Of a stretch of 64,000 nucleotides of DNA, positions 46,116-57,507 are shown in pieces (positions within the stretch are counted from its first letter, which is position 1; each line of letters begins with the position of its first letter). A program made the position numbers and the translations under genes. Source of the DNA: Hippophae tibetana (taxonomy: Eukaryota; Streptophyta; Magnoliopsida; Rosales; Elaeagnaceae); NCBI GenBank assembly GCA_037013495.1, contig CM072808.1, forward strand, positions 9,835,319 to 9,899,318, given 5' to 3'. Below the pieces are notes generated by a model, which was not told where the DNA came from, ran no database searches, and saw nothing but the letters and a program-made list of their open reading frames with translations.

Positions 46116-48136
46116 TGATGAGTGCTCAAAAAGCACTAAAATAACCATGATTTTATGCACATTAATTGATTAAAAATATATATATTTATATGTTTTATGA
46201 TATATTTATATAAATTTGTCTTTTTCGGAATCACGGGTATTTTTATTGTTTTTCAGGTATTTTGGCTTAAAAACGCAACTTAAAGACTCAAAGAGGAATA
46301 CTTGAAGCAATACATCACAAATATATTAATAAATAAGTGGGGAAAGGTCAACAAACATGGAAAAATTGGACAAAAGGGGTCAAAAAGGTCAAAAATGTCA
46401 AAAAGGAGAAAATCGCGCCCAGCCAAGCGCCCCAGCGCCCCAATCCGTGCGCGCCTCAGCGCGCCAGGCCTCCAAACCGCGCGTGCCTCAGCGCACGGCT
46501 ACTGTTCACGCACGCCGAGCTGCGCGCAGCGACAGCCCCCCCGCGCGCGCGCTACGCGCCCAGCAACCCCTTCCGTGCATGCCGACGCCTTTTCGCCCCA
46601 TTTTTCACGTGCAGCCGCCCCCATGACGTCATGCTGACGTCATTAATGACCTCAGCATTTCCATTACGCGTTTTTACATTTTTTTAACATTTGTTTACTC
46701 ATTTTTTCTCTCCATCCTCACCTATAAATACCTCCCTTCCCTTCACTTCAAAAAACACCTTCAAAACACACTTCTCTCTTCTTTCTTTCTCTCATTTCTT
46801 AGTTTTTAAGTTTTTCTTAGTTTTTTTCTTAGTTTTCAAGCTTTTCTTAGTTTTTCTCTTAGTTTTTAGTTCAATTCTCTTAGTTGTAGAGTTCTTCTCT
46901 TTTTGAGAGGAACTTGTAATGTTTTTGTAATAATTTAGCTTTTTGATTCAATAAATGGGAGTGCAAATTCCGCTTGGAGGTTTTCTAGCAACGGGAATAG
47001 CGTCGAAGTTCTGTAAGGATTTTATTTTCTTTACAGTTATTTTTTATGTTTTATTCTTACATGTTATATTTAATTTGTCTGTGATTAAATTTAACTGTGC
47101 TGGCTATTTATAATCATGATGTAATAATAACGTTGTTATGCTTGCGAAATATTAAATAGGTAAAAAATTCTAAAATAAATTGATTTTATTTTTATTCAAG
47201 ATTTTATATTAAGAATGTTAGAGAAAAATATATTATTTTTCATTACAAACTTAAATCTGAAAATTAGATTTTAAGGTTTAGTTATCCGGTCTAATTTAGA
47301 GTAGTGCTCTTTTATTTGTTGGTACAATCGCCCGGTAGTTAGAGTGAAACTCTATTTCAAAATTTTTTATAAGAATTATTATGTGAAAATGTATTGACAA
47401 CATGTTTTCAATAGTGGTTTTAAAACTTGAAAGTTAGTACTCGGATAATTAAATTCTTATGTTTAATTTGGACACCTTGAATAAAGTTTAAATTGTCTAA
47501 CCCCACCAAAGGTGGCATTTAAATGGTTCATTTTCAAATCTCTTAGAAAAAGGAATTAATTTAATTAACCAAATTAGTTATCAACCCCACCCATAGGTGT
47601 TAATTGATTTGTTTAGTTAACAAAGAATATCTAACCCCACCAAAGGTGGTATTTATATAAAAAAGAGAGAATCAATAAAATATCAATTTATATCTTTAAT
47701 AACCTAGATAATATGAGCAAGCATAATTAATTTAGTTATTATATCCATAAATACTCCACTAATATAAATGATAAAATTTGCATAAATATTTATTGAATCT
47801 GTATCTATGTTTATTTTTAGATAAATATTTATTGAATTTGTATGTATGTTTATTTTTATGTTATTAGATTATATTTATTAATCTGTATATATGTTTATTT
47901 TTATGTTATTAGATTAGGAACACAAAAACCAAACTATCGTGACAGGATGTTTAGGATTTAATTTCGTTTTTAAAAGTTTGAATAATAAATTAAAAACCAC
48001 ATACATTCCTTCCTTAGATCGACCTTGGGAGTATACTTATCATTTTCTTCGAAATGATTCGTGCACTTGCGAGAGTTTTATAAATATTAAAACCAAAGTA
48101 TTGGCAAGAATCGGCGATGCCGGTTTTCGCTCATCA
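46116..48136 (+). repeat. Solo LTR S3 of the TGATGAG family, inside the CACTA element
   Basis: It starts TGATGAGTGCTCAAAAAGCA and ends GTTTTCGCTCATCA, with a perfect 5-bp target duplication TCTAT (46111-46115 and 48137-48141). It is the best preserved family member: GTATTTTTATTGTTTTTCAG, a GC-rich block (46413-46625), a TATA box CTATAAATA (46722-46730), three hairpin motifs (47503-47515, 47588-47599, 47637-47649) and the tail ATGATTCGTGCACTTGCGA. A short internal triplication of TTTATTGAATNTGTATNTATG lies near 47790-47900. It carries no genes. Confidence 0.95.
46413..46625 (+). promoter_or_regulatory. GC- and CpG-rich block upstream of the LTR TATA box
   Basis: In an otherwise AT-rich window this stretch is packed with GCGCGCC, CCAGCGCC and CGCGCGCGCGC motifs and stands about 100 bases upstream of the TATA box at 46722. 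Its place in the LTR suggests a U3 regulatory segment. Three overlapping long open frames across it (46302-46687) follow from the lack of A and T, not from coding. The matching patch in S2 has lost most CpGs. Confidence 0.6.
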
Positions 48137-48970
48137 TCTATCCATCATTTTTGCTAGACTTGCTCGCAAAAATAGTCATCAAAGAGCCAAGATTTCTGTT
48201 GAGTTTATAGCATAATCATAACTATACTTTTTCCATGGCTTATTCCTGAATGACTTACTACACAATGATTTCCCACTAAACATATATTTACCACGAGATA
48301 CTTGCTTTGTATCTCTTAAATATACCGCACTTACTAATTCTGGTATAATAAACTAAAGAAGAGGTATTATATATGTTAGTAACAATAAAAGAATAATAAT
48401 ATAATAGAAGTAGTAAAAAAAGTGTTATCTTAAGTAAGAAAATAGTACCATGTCAAAATTTATCACAACTTAACACAATGACCAAGCCACATATTGTCCA
48501 ACTCCTTCTTCGATTGTGGTAGCATTAGAAGGCACATGTAGTAGACAATAATAGAGCAATGATTGATCAATTACTATTGGCCAATAATTTGGCAAATATT
48601 GATTATGAATCATTTGTTCATCTCTATATTGATGTACTATTCCAATAGCAACATAGCCCATTGATGATGGATGTTTAAACAAAAATTTCATATTCTGTAA
48701 AAAATTTAAGTGTTATATATAATAAATAAAATATATAATAAAAAATAAAGATAATAGACTATCTACATAAACTTTAAATCTTACCATAAATGATCCATAA
48801 AATAGAGAAGGACTCTCATGTGGGGTAGCTATTGGAAGGAAATTCTCATCAAAACATTTATCATGATGTGATGGATGGTAAGAATGCATAGATTACATTG
48901 TAGATATTGAAGCACTACTTGATTGCATATGTATTCCTAGCATAAAGGGAGGACCAATAGGATGACTATA

Positions 48971-50320
48971 TCACATAGAGGATATAGGTTGGGTGCCATG
49001 AGATTGCATGGCTGGCATGGATGGTTGTATATCTGGCCAATAGGGCATGCCCCGATTGTAGTGTGCTGACACGTTTGACATGTGTTGTGATTGATATTCT
49101 TTTAAAGTGGTAATCTCACTTAACACTGAGGTCTTAAAGAAGCTGAATTCTTCTTCAATTTTACAGTACTTCTCCTTACTGACCATCCGAGGCTTTTGTT
49201 TTGGAATGTTAAAAAACCCCATTTAACCATCATATTTACTTCCTCCCCTAACACGACCAAGTTTCTCGCATCCAAATGCATGATAAATAGCATCTCTCCC
49301 TAGTTGTTCGATTATTTCACCCTGGCTATTTGTTCTTGAACATCTCTCTACAAATAATAAAGCAAACAATCATATCATACATTATTACATCAATTAGAAA
49401 AAAATCATAAGGACTTTGTATCAAGTTAAATTACTAACTAACTTATTTAGTTATTTTTATCCTTGTTTATTCATTGGTCTTGACTTCTTCGTTTTGAGGG
49501 TCTTTGTTTCTATATACAATTCAGATCGAGTAATCGGTCTACCCAATTCAGCTTCCTACATAAATTAAATAAATTTATTAACCATGGAATCAACTTAAAT
49601 TTAAGGAAAATAAATATAAAAATATTTATAAATTAACAACTTAATAATAACATTCTTTGTCTAACTTCAGAATTTGAAGACCTCCTAGTACGATTATGAA
49701 GAATATTCTACATTTGTATATTCTGATATACTTCCCTAATAATTTGAAATTCATCCTTACATCTATAATTCACGAAGTCTTTCCATACTTAGGGTTCAAT
49801 CCAGAGGTGTCCTTTTGGGATTTTGTATAATTCTACTTCATCAAGTGGTTCCAAATATAAAAACACATAATTTCTAGCCAATTTGGAAGTTTTGTATTCC
49901 TTTCATGCCTTATTTGCAATCTTATAACACTTGCTCATCCAAGTGTCAGGGACTTTATAAAAATTCTGCAAAAACACACTACAAAAGATGAGATTAATAC
50001 AAAAAGATATAATATATGTAATTAGTTATAAAATAAAAGAGATATACACAAATGGTTTTCCATATTTTGAACTTTTCAAAATCGTCAACCTTAGTCCAAT
50101 CATTTATATTGATTGGTATATTTGACTTCACAAGTCTACCAATAGAAGAATTCAATTGTTGGTCATTTCCCCCCTAATGGATTACCAGTAGCATTAAATA
50201 GAACAGGTACTCAATCATCTAGGTTAAGTAGAGCATCAGGTATATTCGCCAAATCTCTTCTTTTCAAATGCTCTAATGGATCATTTGGATCTACAAACTC
50301 TGGTACCCTAGGATCCATGA
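48971..50320 (-). pseudogene. Transposase_24-like (En/Spm accessory) segment of the CACTA element
   Basis: Minus-strand frames give FVDPNDPLEHLKRRDLANIP, SIGRLVKSNIPININDW, EPLDEVELYKIPKGHLW and, at 49222-48971, EKYCKIEEEFSFFKTSVLSE followed by ITTLKEYQSQHMSNV. This order agrees with plant En/Spm Transposase_24 proteins, which end in a coiled segment. Introns or frameshifts separate the pieces and several stops are present. Confidence 0.62.
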
Positions 50321-50431
50321 AATATCTTCAAACAATGACGAAATAGAAATTAATTGACAATTTTAAGTCCAAACATATAAACATGCAAGAGTTATTAGAA
50401 TAATATAGAACATACATTATGTTTAATTAGG

Positions 50432-50437
50432 TTATTG

Positions 50438-50478
<41 letters not shown>

Positions 50479-53400
50479 CTTCACAATCACTTTGTGTCCA
50501 TGATAAAGAATCATCATCATCAACTAGATCATCACATACATTAGGCAATTTGTTTGAGAAATGACTAATATCAGATAATGCATCAAGAATGTCATCATCT
50601 TCTAAAGCATTACAATGGTAGAACTCTTTTTGTGGAGGCGTTAACATAACAGACCATCTTGTGTCAATTTGAGCACTTACGTAAAATACTTGTTTTGCAT
50701 GAAGTGCTAACGTGAAAGGATTATCAGTTTAGATAAATTTACAAAGGTAAATCCAAAATCATCTATTTTATATCCAATATTGATAACATCTTTGACCCAA
50801 TCACACAAGAATACTGTTTCATGGAAGACCTCATAATCAAGTTCCCAAATTTCTTGAATTATACCATAATATGTTCTATCAGAAAGTATAGGATTACCAT
50901 CTTTTGAACTAGAAAATTGCATAATTTGTGCAACCATCTTCACACCACTATTTTGATTTACTAGGACTTTGTCCATTTCTTGAGTCGTAAACCTCTATAC
51001 ATTAATTATGAAACTAGAATATGATTTGACATCAAATTTTGGACCATGTGCAAGCCATTCTAAACTTTCTGTTATTTTATGATTGGGTTTGTTGAGTTCA
51101 ACTCGAACCTATGCATACAAAAACATGAAACGTGTTTAAAAAAAGTTTTAAAACATTGCATAGAAGTACTAATGAATTATTATATGTGACACTTACATGG
51201 TTGTGAAACCAATAAATCAGCTCTCGCTTATGTTCATCATACAACCATTTTTCTCCTTCCTTTTTTTTATAATGAGGTTCGATCTTCAGTAAGTTTATAT
51301 GAATTCTATAATTTTATTAAAGATATATCAATTAGATATCATTAATAGTTAAATAAAAAATAATTTTATTTTAAATGAAAAGGATGAACATGTCATCACT
51401 TACTCTATGTACAGTTGTGACTCTTTATTATTTACCAAAATGGGTTGGTGTGCTTTTTCCCATCGACTAGGATCAATAAACAATTTCTTACTTCCACCAA
51501 GCATAGGGTTACCTACTTGGATCACGTGACGTTCTAAGAACAACTTGTGCGTAAGATTCCCAATTTCAGTGCAACCACTAAAGTATTTAGAACAATCTCA
51601 ATGGCCTCTTCAACAATGTAACATTCCACCATGCATCCTTCATGATGATTTATATTATTTATATATCCTTTAAGAACTTGTATGTATATCTCAAAAGGAT
51701 ACATCCACCTTAAGTAAGTAGGACCACACAATTGAACCTCTCAAACTAGATGAACACACAAGTGAATTATTATATCGAAAAAAGAAGAATTATTGATAAT
51801 CGAACATGTTTTGGAAGAATTGATCTAATAGGAACTGGTAATAACTGTTGCATTAAGATATGACAGTCATGTCATTTCAATCCATAAAGTTTCTTATCGG
51901 TGACAGACACAAAAATTCTTAAGTTGGATAAGTAACCATCAAGAACTTTCACACATGCCAAAAATTTACAAAACATATCCTTATCTTTTGTTGACATTGT
52001 ATATAATGTTGGTGGTAAGTATGTTTGATCATCATTTTACACCCTTGGTGCCAATTCAGGTCGTATGCCTAGTTTCTTTAAATCCAACCTTGCTTTAATT
52101 CCATCCTTCGTTTTTCCAAGTATATTAAGTAATGTACCAATCAAGCTCTCACATACATTTTTCTCAATATGCATGACATCTAAGATGTGATGAATGTGTA
52201 GGTCTTTCCAATAAGATAATTCTCAAAATATTGAATTTTTATTCCAATAATCATGATCTACTGATTCAGTAACATTTTCCTTTTCACCCCTTTTATTAGT
52301 TGACCTTTTTCATTTCCCACCATTATTGAGTATTCTTTTTCATCCTTCCATATTGTTTGAATGTAATACCATTCAATTGCCTTAATATCTCAACACCTCG
52401 TAAAGGTCGGGGTGCAGGATCATAATTTTCTTCACTATCAAACAGTTTCTTTTGGTATCTAAACTTGTGTCCATATGGGAAAAATCTTCTATGTCTTCTA
52501 TAAGACATCTTTCATCCTTGAACAAGATAAGTTGTAGAAGTGCCATCACTACAAATAGGGAATTCCATATAACCTTTTGTTGCATGTCCTAATAAGTTCC
52601 CATAGGTAGAAAAATCATTAATTATCCATAAAAGGACCCCCTCAAGTTAAAGTGTTCTTCTTTATATGCATCGTAAACATTTACACCATCATTCCACAAT
52701 GTATTTAAATCATCTATCAGAGGCTACAAATATATATCAATATCAACTTCGGGTTATTTCGGTCCTGAGATCAATAATGTTAACATCATGAATTTTATTT
52801 TCATACACAACTAGGGAGGAAGGTTGTATGTTACACTAATTACTCGCCAAAAGCTATATTTACTTCTAAGGGAACTATGTGGATTAATTCCATCACCAGT
52901 AATGGCAAGACAACAATTGCACAGATCAGATGCAAATTGAGGGGATAAATTACCTACTACTTTCTAATTTGGAGAATGACAAGGATGATGTAGCACCTCA
53001 TCATCAGATCAATTATTTGAATGCCAAGTCAACATATTTGATGTCTCTTTACTTTTGAACAACCTTTGAAAGCAAGGAATCAAAGGAAAGTACTAAAGAA
53101 CTTTTACGAGCATGCCTTCCTTAGGAGTTGTCTCATTTCTAGCATGCTTCCATCTTAATTCTTTACACATCAGACAATCATCTAATGTCTTATATTCTTT
53201 TCTATAAATAATGCAATTATTTGGACAAACATGAATCTTATAATATTTCATGCCAAATCGACTAAGAGATTTCTTCACTTCATACATTAAAGATGACAAT
53301 TCAATACCCTCAGGAAATATATATATTAGTACATTTAGTAATTCTGTGAATCTCTTATCAGAAAAACCATTTTTTGCCTTCACATTGTACAAATGAACTA

Positions 53401-53832
53401 ATCCCGACATTTTAATGTATTTCTTGCATTCTAGATACAACGATTTTTCGACATCTTCTAGAAGTTTTTAAAGGTTTCGGGAACATCCTCATATAGTTCA
53501 TTTTCAACACCATGAAACATATTTTTTGTCTGTACATTATGATAAGATGTATATAATTCGTGCACATTCTTATTTATCTCTTCCCTATAAGTATTATCAA
53601 TATTTTCTCCATGATAATACCAATATTTAGAACTCAAAAGAATACCACTACGAATAAGGTGATACTTAACCTCATAAACATCATGAAATCACTCATTTTT
53701 ACATTTAATACATGGGCATCGAATCATACTAATTTCATTATTACTATTTCTACAAGCAAATTCCAATAAACTTTTAACTCCAGAAATATAGTACTCCTCA
53801 ATTCTACACTTTAACATCCAAAATTTGTCCAT
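50432..53832 (-). pseudogene. CACTA transposase, TNP2 type
   Basis: It starts MDKFWMLKCRIEEYY at 53832 with a Transpos_assoc domain (IRCPCIKCKN and YHLIRSGIL), followed at 53440-53093 by CKKYIKMSGLVHLYNVKAKN, GFSDKRFTELL, YYKIHVCPNNCIIYRKEYK and CLMCKELRWK, typical of TNP2. Further pieces are WRVISVTYNLPP, LTLLISGPK, DIDIYLPLIDDL-like, RHRRFFPYGHKFR and PARPLRG-like (52500-52385), the DUF4218 part with CGPTYLRWMYPFEIYIQVLK (51731) and the DUF4216 part with YYGIIQEIWELDYEVF, FLCDWV and IDDFGFTFVNLSKL (50976-50707). Stops, including one at codon 53 or so, and frame changes make it inactive. Confidence 0.88.
50441..50476. repeat. (TA)n microsatellite
   Basis: Eighteen uninterrupted TA units between the transposase and the Transposase_24-like segment. 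Confidence 0.95.
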
Positions 53833-54774
53833 TTTCTATTAATGACATTAAGCATATTAAATATGTATCCAACCAATATATTTTAGATATTATTATATAT
53901 GAATTTCCTAATTATTAAAATATCTATCAAAACATCATATAAAAATAAATACATAAAAATCAAACATAATAAATATATACACATAAATATAATTATATGA
54001 GATTGATTGTAATTACTAATAATTACTAATAATAATATGTCACATCATTTTAGTTGATTTCAAATTTAAGATATATAAAACAAAATTTATATAACAATTT
54101 TTTGATCATTAATATTTTTTTTAATAACTACACTACTTAAAACCTAAATTTTTAATGAGCATCATATTGTTGAATCATGTCTTTCCCATTTGATATTAGC
54201 AAAAATAAATAAATTAAAAATCAACATTAAATCATAGTTATTCTTAAAAGAATGATATAAAAATGGTTAAACGTATAAATATATAAATTTATTACAAATA
54301 TATCACAATTTTTTTTAATTTATTATGAAAATTTATACAAAACCTACATAATAAAAATAATAACCTACATAATACAAAACCAACATAGTGCAAAAATGTA
54401 TACATATAAATAATAACACATAATATACATAAAAATAAATAAATATGAATAATAAGTGCGTAGGATTCATAAAAATACTTATAAGAGTAAATGAAGTGAC
54501 AAAATGAAGGAAATGAAGAAAAATGGTTTTTTGTAAGTGAGAAAATGAGTATAAAAATTTGAGTATTTTGCTCAAAATAATAGGGGATCTAGAAGAGAAA
54601 TTGGAGAGGAAGAAAACCCACTAAACAACGTTGGAATTGGTGGTCGGAGGTGGCTATAAAATAAGAAAGAGTGGAGGAGGAGTGTTGGTCAGTTTGGTAA
54701 TTTTGACTTTACACAGCACTAGAAAAATACGTTTTGGATGGGGGAGAAAGAAGAGAAAAGGAAAATAAAAACAT

Positions 54775-54913
54775 GTGTAGCATCGATTAACATGTAGAAA
54801 TGATGCTACATCCTAGGTGTAGCATCAGTCCTATGTGTCAACCGATGCTACACATGGATAACATCGATTGACACGTAGAACCGATGATATGTCCTATGTG
54901 TCCACTGATGCTA
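54775..54913. repeat. CACTA right subterminal repeats
   Basis: Alternating direct and inverted units of TGTAGCATCGATT (and GATGCTACA) with CCTATGTGTC or ACATGTAGA spacers, at least six copies in 140 bases, just inside the right end of the element. Confidence 0.8.
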
Positions 54914-55560
54914 CAATCTACATGTTTTAAGTCAATTTTTCAACAAACCGACTTAAAATTCATTATAAGTCAGTTTTCCCCAAAAAACTAATTTAAATAT
55001 CAACTTAAATACCACCTTTTGTAGTAGTGAGAGTGAGAAGAGTTAGAGTTCATGAAATAAACTCTCGTACTGAAGTATAAATACAACCTGCACAATTGAT
55101 CAAGCTTATTGCACTTCTCGCTACATAAGACATTCCAAATAGAGAACAATATGGAAGGTATAGTACTTTGGGGTATGGTTTTGATACGTTTCCCTATTAA
55201 AGAGAAGCTATTATAGGACCTGTGTAGGTGAATGTAAAAAAGTGATACCAACCTAGACCTAGGTATGACCCTAATGCAAATACTTATAAATAATTGTGAA
55301 AAAAAGCATCCTAATTTCTCCTAGGGGAAAAACAACCATCCCTTTGCCTAGAATTCTAACCAACAAGCTTGGAAATACCCCCCAACAAGTGTCACAAAAT
55401 CCTCCCAATAAACCAACCTTAGAGGATAACTTAAATTCTTTCATACAAGTAAGCAAGAACAACCAATCCGAAAATAATCAAAGGTTGGACTTATTGGAAG
55501 CATATGCGAAAAAGGTAGAGATACAAGTGGAGCACCTGATAGAACACTTGGAAACATAAG

Positions 55561-56390
55561 CAAAAGAGTAGTTGTCAGGTCAAGATAACAAATGAACTCA
55601 ATGACGTGGGAGCAATGAGTTTACTAAAAATGGAAGTCTCTCGAGCAACTTCTTGCTAAAACGATAAACTATGTCTTAGATGGGATGTAACCCATTAATC
55701 TTATTATTTCATTTTTGTTTATTTATTATTTTTTAGTTATAATTATTTTTATTTTCATTATATTATAATTTTTTATTGCTTAAATTTTATTTAGTACTTA
55801 GAATTATTTTAATTAAGGATTTATTTTAAAAAATAAATCTGAGCTACGACATGGTCCTTTTCTGACTGCAACATGATGCATTTGAAATGAAATTAGGGAG
55901 TCAATAAATTCATATCATACCATAGAATGAACTTTTGTGTGTTGTGGCACACTATTCACTGAATGTATGGTCTGAAAAAATTTATGTTCGCATCGTGGCA
56001 TGAAATAACTTGAGCCATGACTGGTATTCAAATTTATACTAAAAAACCCAGTTCTATGCATTCCATGCTAGTTTTCTCTCATTTTCTCTTCTTTTCTCTC
56101 CTTTTCTCATATTTTCCTCATCGAAACCTAATTTAATCTCTCCCTAAACATAAAAAAATCCCCCTAAAATCATACATTTTTCCTAAAATCCTTCCTATTT
56201 CTTTATAGAATTTTTATTCTAAAGTGATTTCTAGCTATTTCTTGAAATATTTTTTCAAATCTTCCATAATTTCTTCAAGAGTTCATCTTCTAAAAGTGAT
56301 ATTCATCAATCTTCATCTTCTTTAGGCAGCTATATTTGGAGCCATAATGGCAAGGAAGCTCTAAAGCTCTGAGTGGATAGCATCACTTTG
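55561..56390 (+). other. Athila-like region between pol and the extra ORF, following gag directly
   Basis: Right after the gag remnant, CTTAGATGGGATGTAACCCAT (55675-55695) resembles the stretch after the integrase at 28230-28250 (CTAGATGAGAGGCAACCCAT). A long untranslated part follows, and an ATG at 56347 begins MARK, then a stop, like the start of the extra ORF at 26433 (MAHKRK). So pol appears to be missing from this element. The sequence is lost from about 56.4 kb, where a different element begins. Confidence 0.5.
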
Positions 56391-56659
56391 TATAGTAATT
56401 CACAATTTTTGGTCAACTAGTACTAGCCTCACGCACGAAGGCTAGTGTGGAAGGAGGCTATCCCAATGAATTATAAGGCAGGGGTACTACTAGCCTACTA
56501 TGCTAGAAGATTACACGAGGTACACCCAATCATGCAATAGGTGTCAAAGATTCACCCCATTATCATATGCATCGTAAACCACCATGATATGGATAGTTAG
56601 CCCATGGCCCTTCTACAAATGAGGGCTTGATATAGTAGGACCCTTACCCCAAGCAAGGG

Positions 56660-57440
56660 GAGAAAAGAAGTTTTTATTAGTCCCTACAAATTATTTTCCA
56701 AGTGAATTTAGACAGAACCTTTGGGAAGGATATGGGAAGAGGAAGGGTTTCTATTTATCTAGAAATTCATAACTTGTTGCTTTAGCCTGCCTAATAAGCT
56801 TGATACTGATAATGGAAGATAGCTTTATGCCTTAACATCAAAGAGTTTTCCATCAAGTACAACATTAAGATGTGCCATTCAACACCATATTATCTATAAG
56901 CCAACAGTCAGGTGGAGTCTTCTAACAAGTTGATAATCAATCTGCTAAAGAAAATGATAAACAATGCTAAAGGAAGATGAGTTGAGAAATTACTTGGGGC
57001 ATTATGGACTATTAGGACTAGTCCCCAAGTGAGTACTAACGGGACTAAGGCTGTGATACCAACTGAGATCATAGTGCCTAATGTGAGATCAACCCTAACT
57101 GGGGACTAGAATGCCACAAGTAGAGAAATTAAATTGAATCTCATAGAAGAAAAAAAGGATGAAGCCTTGAGTAGGATATTCAAGTAAAAAAGGAGAGTAA
57201 TAGATTATTATAACGAGGCCGTGCATTTCAAAACTTTTTCCATAGGTGATTAGATTTTCAAAAGGGTCTTCCCTAGTAAAAAGGAAGGGATGGTTCACAA
57301 GTTGGGTGCAAATTGGAAGGGCCCATACCAAATAGTTGAGATGATACCATGAGGGGCCTACTTGTTGAGAAACATTGAAGAAGCCAAGGATAACACAAGT
57401 TGGAATGCTCGAAACTTAAAAAAGTATCATTTCTAATGTA
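56660..57440 (+). pseudogene. Tat-like integrase, catalytic core end and C-terminus, with many stops
   Basis: Frames give LDTDNGR (second catalytic Asp), a worn QSGGVF segment, LRNYLGHYGLLGLVPK-like remnants, and a clear C-terminus: KKEGMVHKLGANWKGPYQIV, EMIP, GAYLLRNIEEAKDNTSWNAR and NLKKYHF, which is the familiar end of Tat polyproteins. Numerous stops and frame changes are present. Confidence 0.85.
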
Positions 57441-57507
57441 CTTTGATTTATCACCTTTATGTGCCATCCCTATATATATATATATTTCCCTCAATATTAC
57501 ATGTCAC

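Larger units (their letters stand above)
44600..48350 (-). pseudogene. Ulp1-like (C48) peptidase segment of the CACTA element, split by a solo LTR
   Basis: Minus-strand frames give KFEKGQDHWMLIILDLYGNY and VWYCDSPSIKLSKYTK (about 45820-45587), with the catalytic His and Asp contexts HW and DS, then QCGYYVMKFMSKI (about 45350-45275), with the Gln and Cys of the C48 active site, and GYDPKYFDDLREKW (about 45150). Upstream of the solo LTR, 48350-48141 gives RDTKQVSRGKYMFSG and related sequence, probably the N-terminal part. C48 peptidase domains are frequent in plant CACTA elements; their role in transposition is not established. Introns and stops make exon limits uncertain. Confidence 0.72.
43660..55029 (-). 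mobile_element. CACTA (En/Spm) DNA transposon, defective, hosting a solo LTR
   Basis: Ends are CACTATGCCAAAA at 43660 and, on the other strand, CACTACTACAAAAGG at 55029, flanked by a 3-bp target duplication AGA (43657-43659 and 55030-55032). Genes lie on the minus strand: a TNP2-type transposase (53832 to about 50432), a Transposase_24-like segment (about 50320-48971) and an Ulp1-like peptidase segment (about 48350-44000). A 2-kb solo LTR at 46116-48136 splits the last one. Without that LTR the element would be about 9.3 kb. Subterminal repeats are visible at both ends. Confidence 0.93.
43175..55560 (+). pseudogene. Athila-like gag, split by a CACTA transposon (43175-43659 and 55030-55560)
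   Basis: The first part reads FCATLFAWTSL in one frame, then LPYEDPLSFNRNF, DYLRMRCFLYTFKDRAKAWL, ISLPTGSL, DEIYNKLVGKF and, after a frame change, EGGPFHEAWERFKLL, the standard Ty3/Gypsy gag core. The second part, after the transposon, contains NPPNKPTLEDNLNSFIQVSK followed by NNQSENNQRLDLLEAY and VEIQVEHLIEHL, the coiled gag C-terminal segment. Stops are present in both parts. No protease, reverse transcriptase or integrase follows. Confidence 0.82.

Noticed and set aside
46302..46687. Three overlapping open frames of 89-116 codons, rich in Arg, Ala and Pro
   Set aside because: They cross the GC-rich block of solo LTR S3 in three frames at once. Lack of A and T explains the absence of stops; no domain is recognisable.
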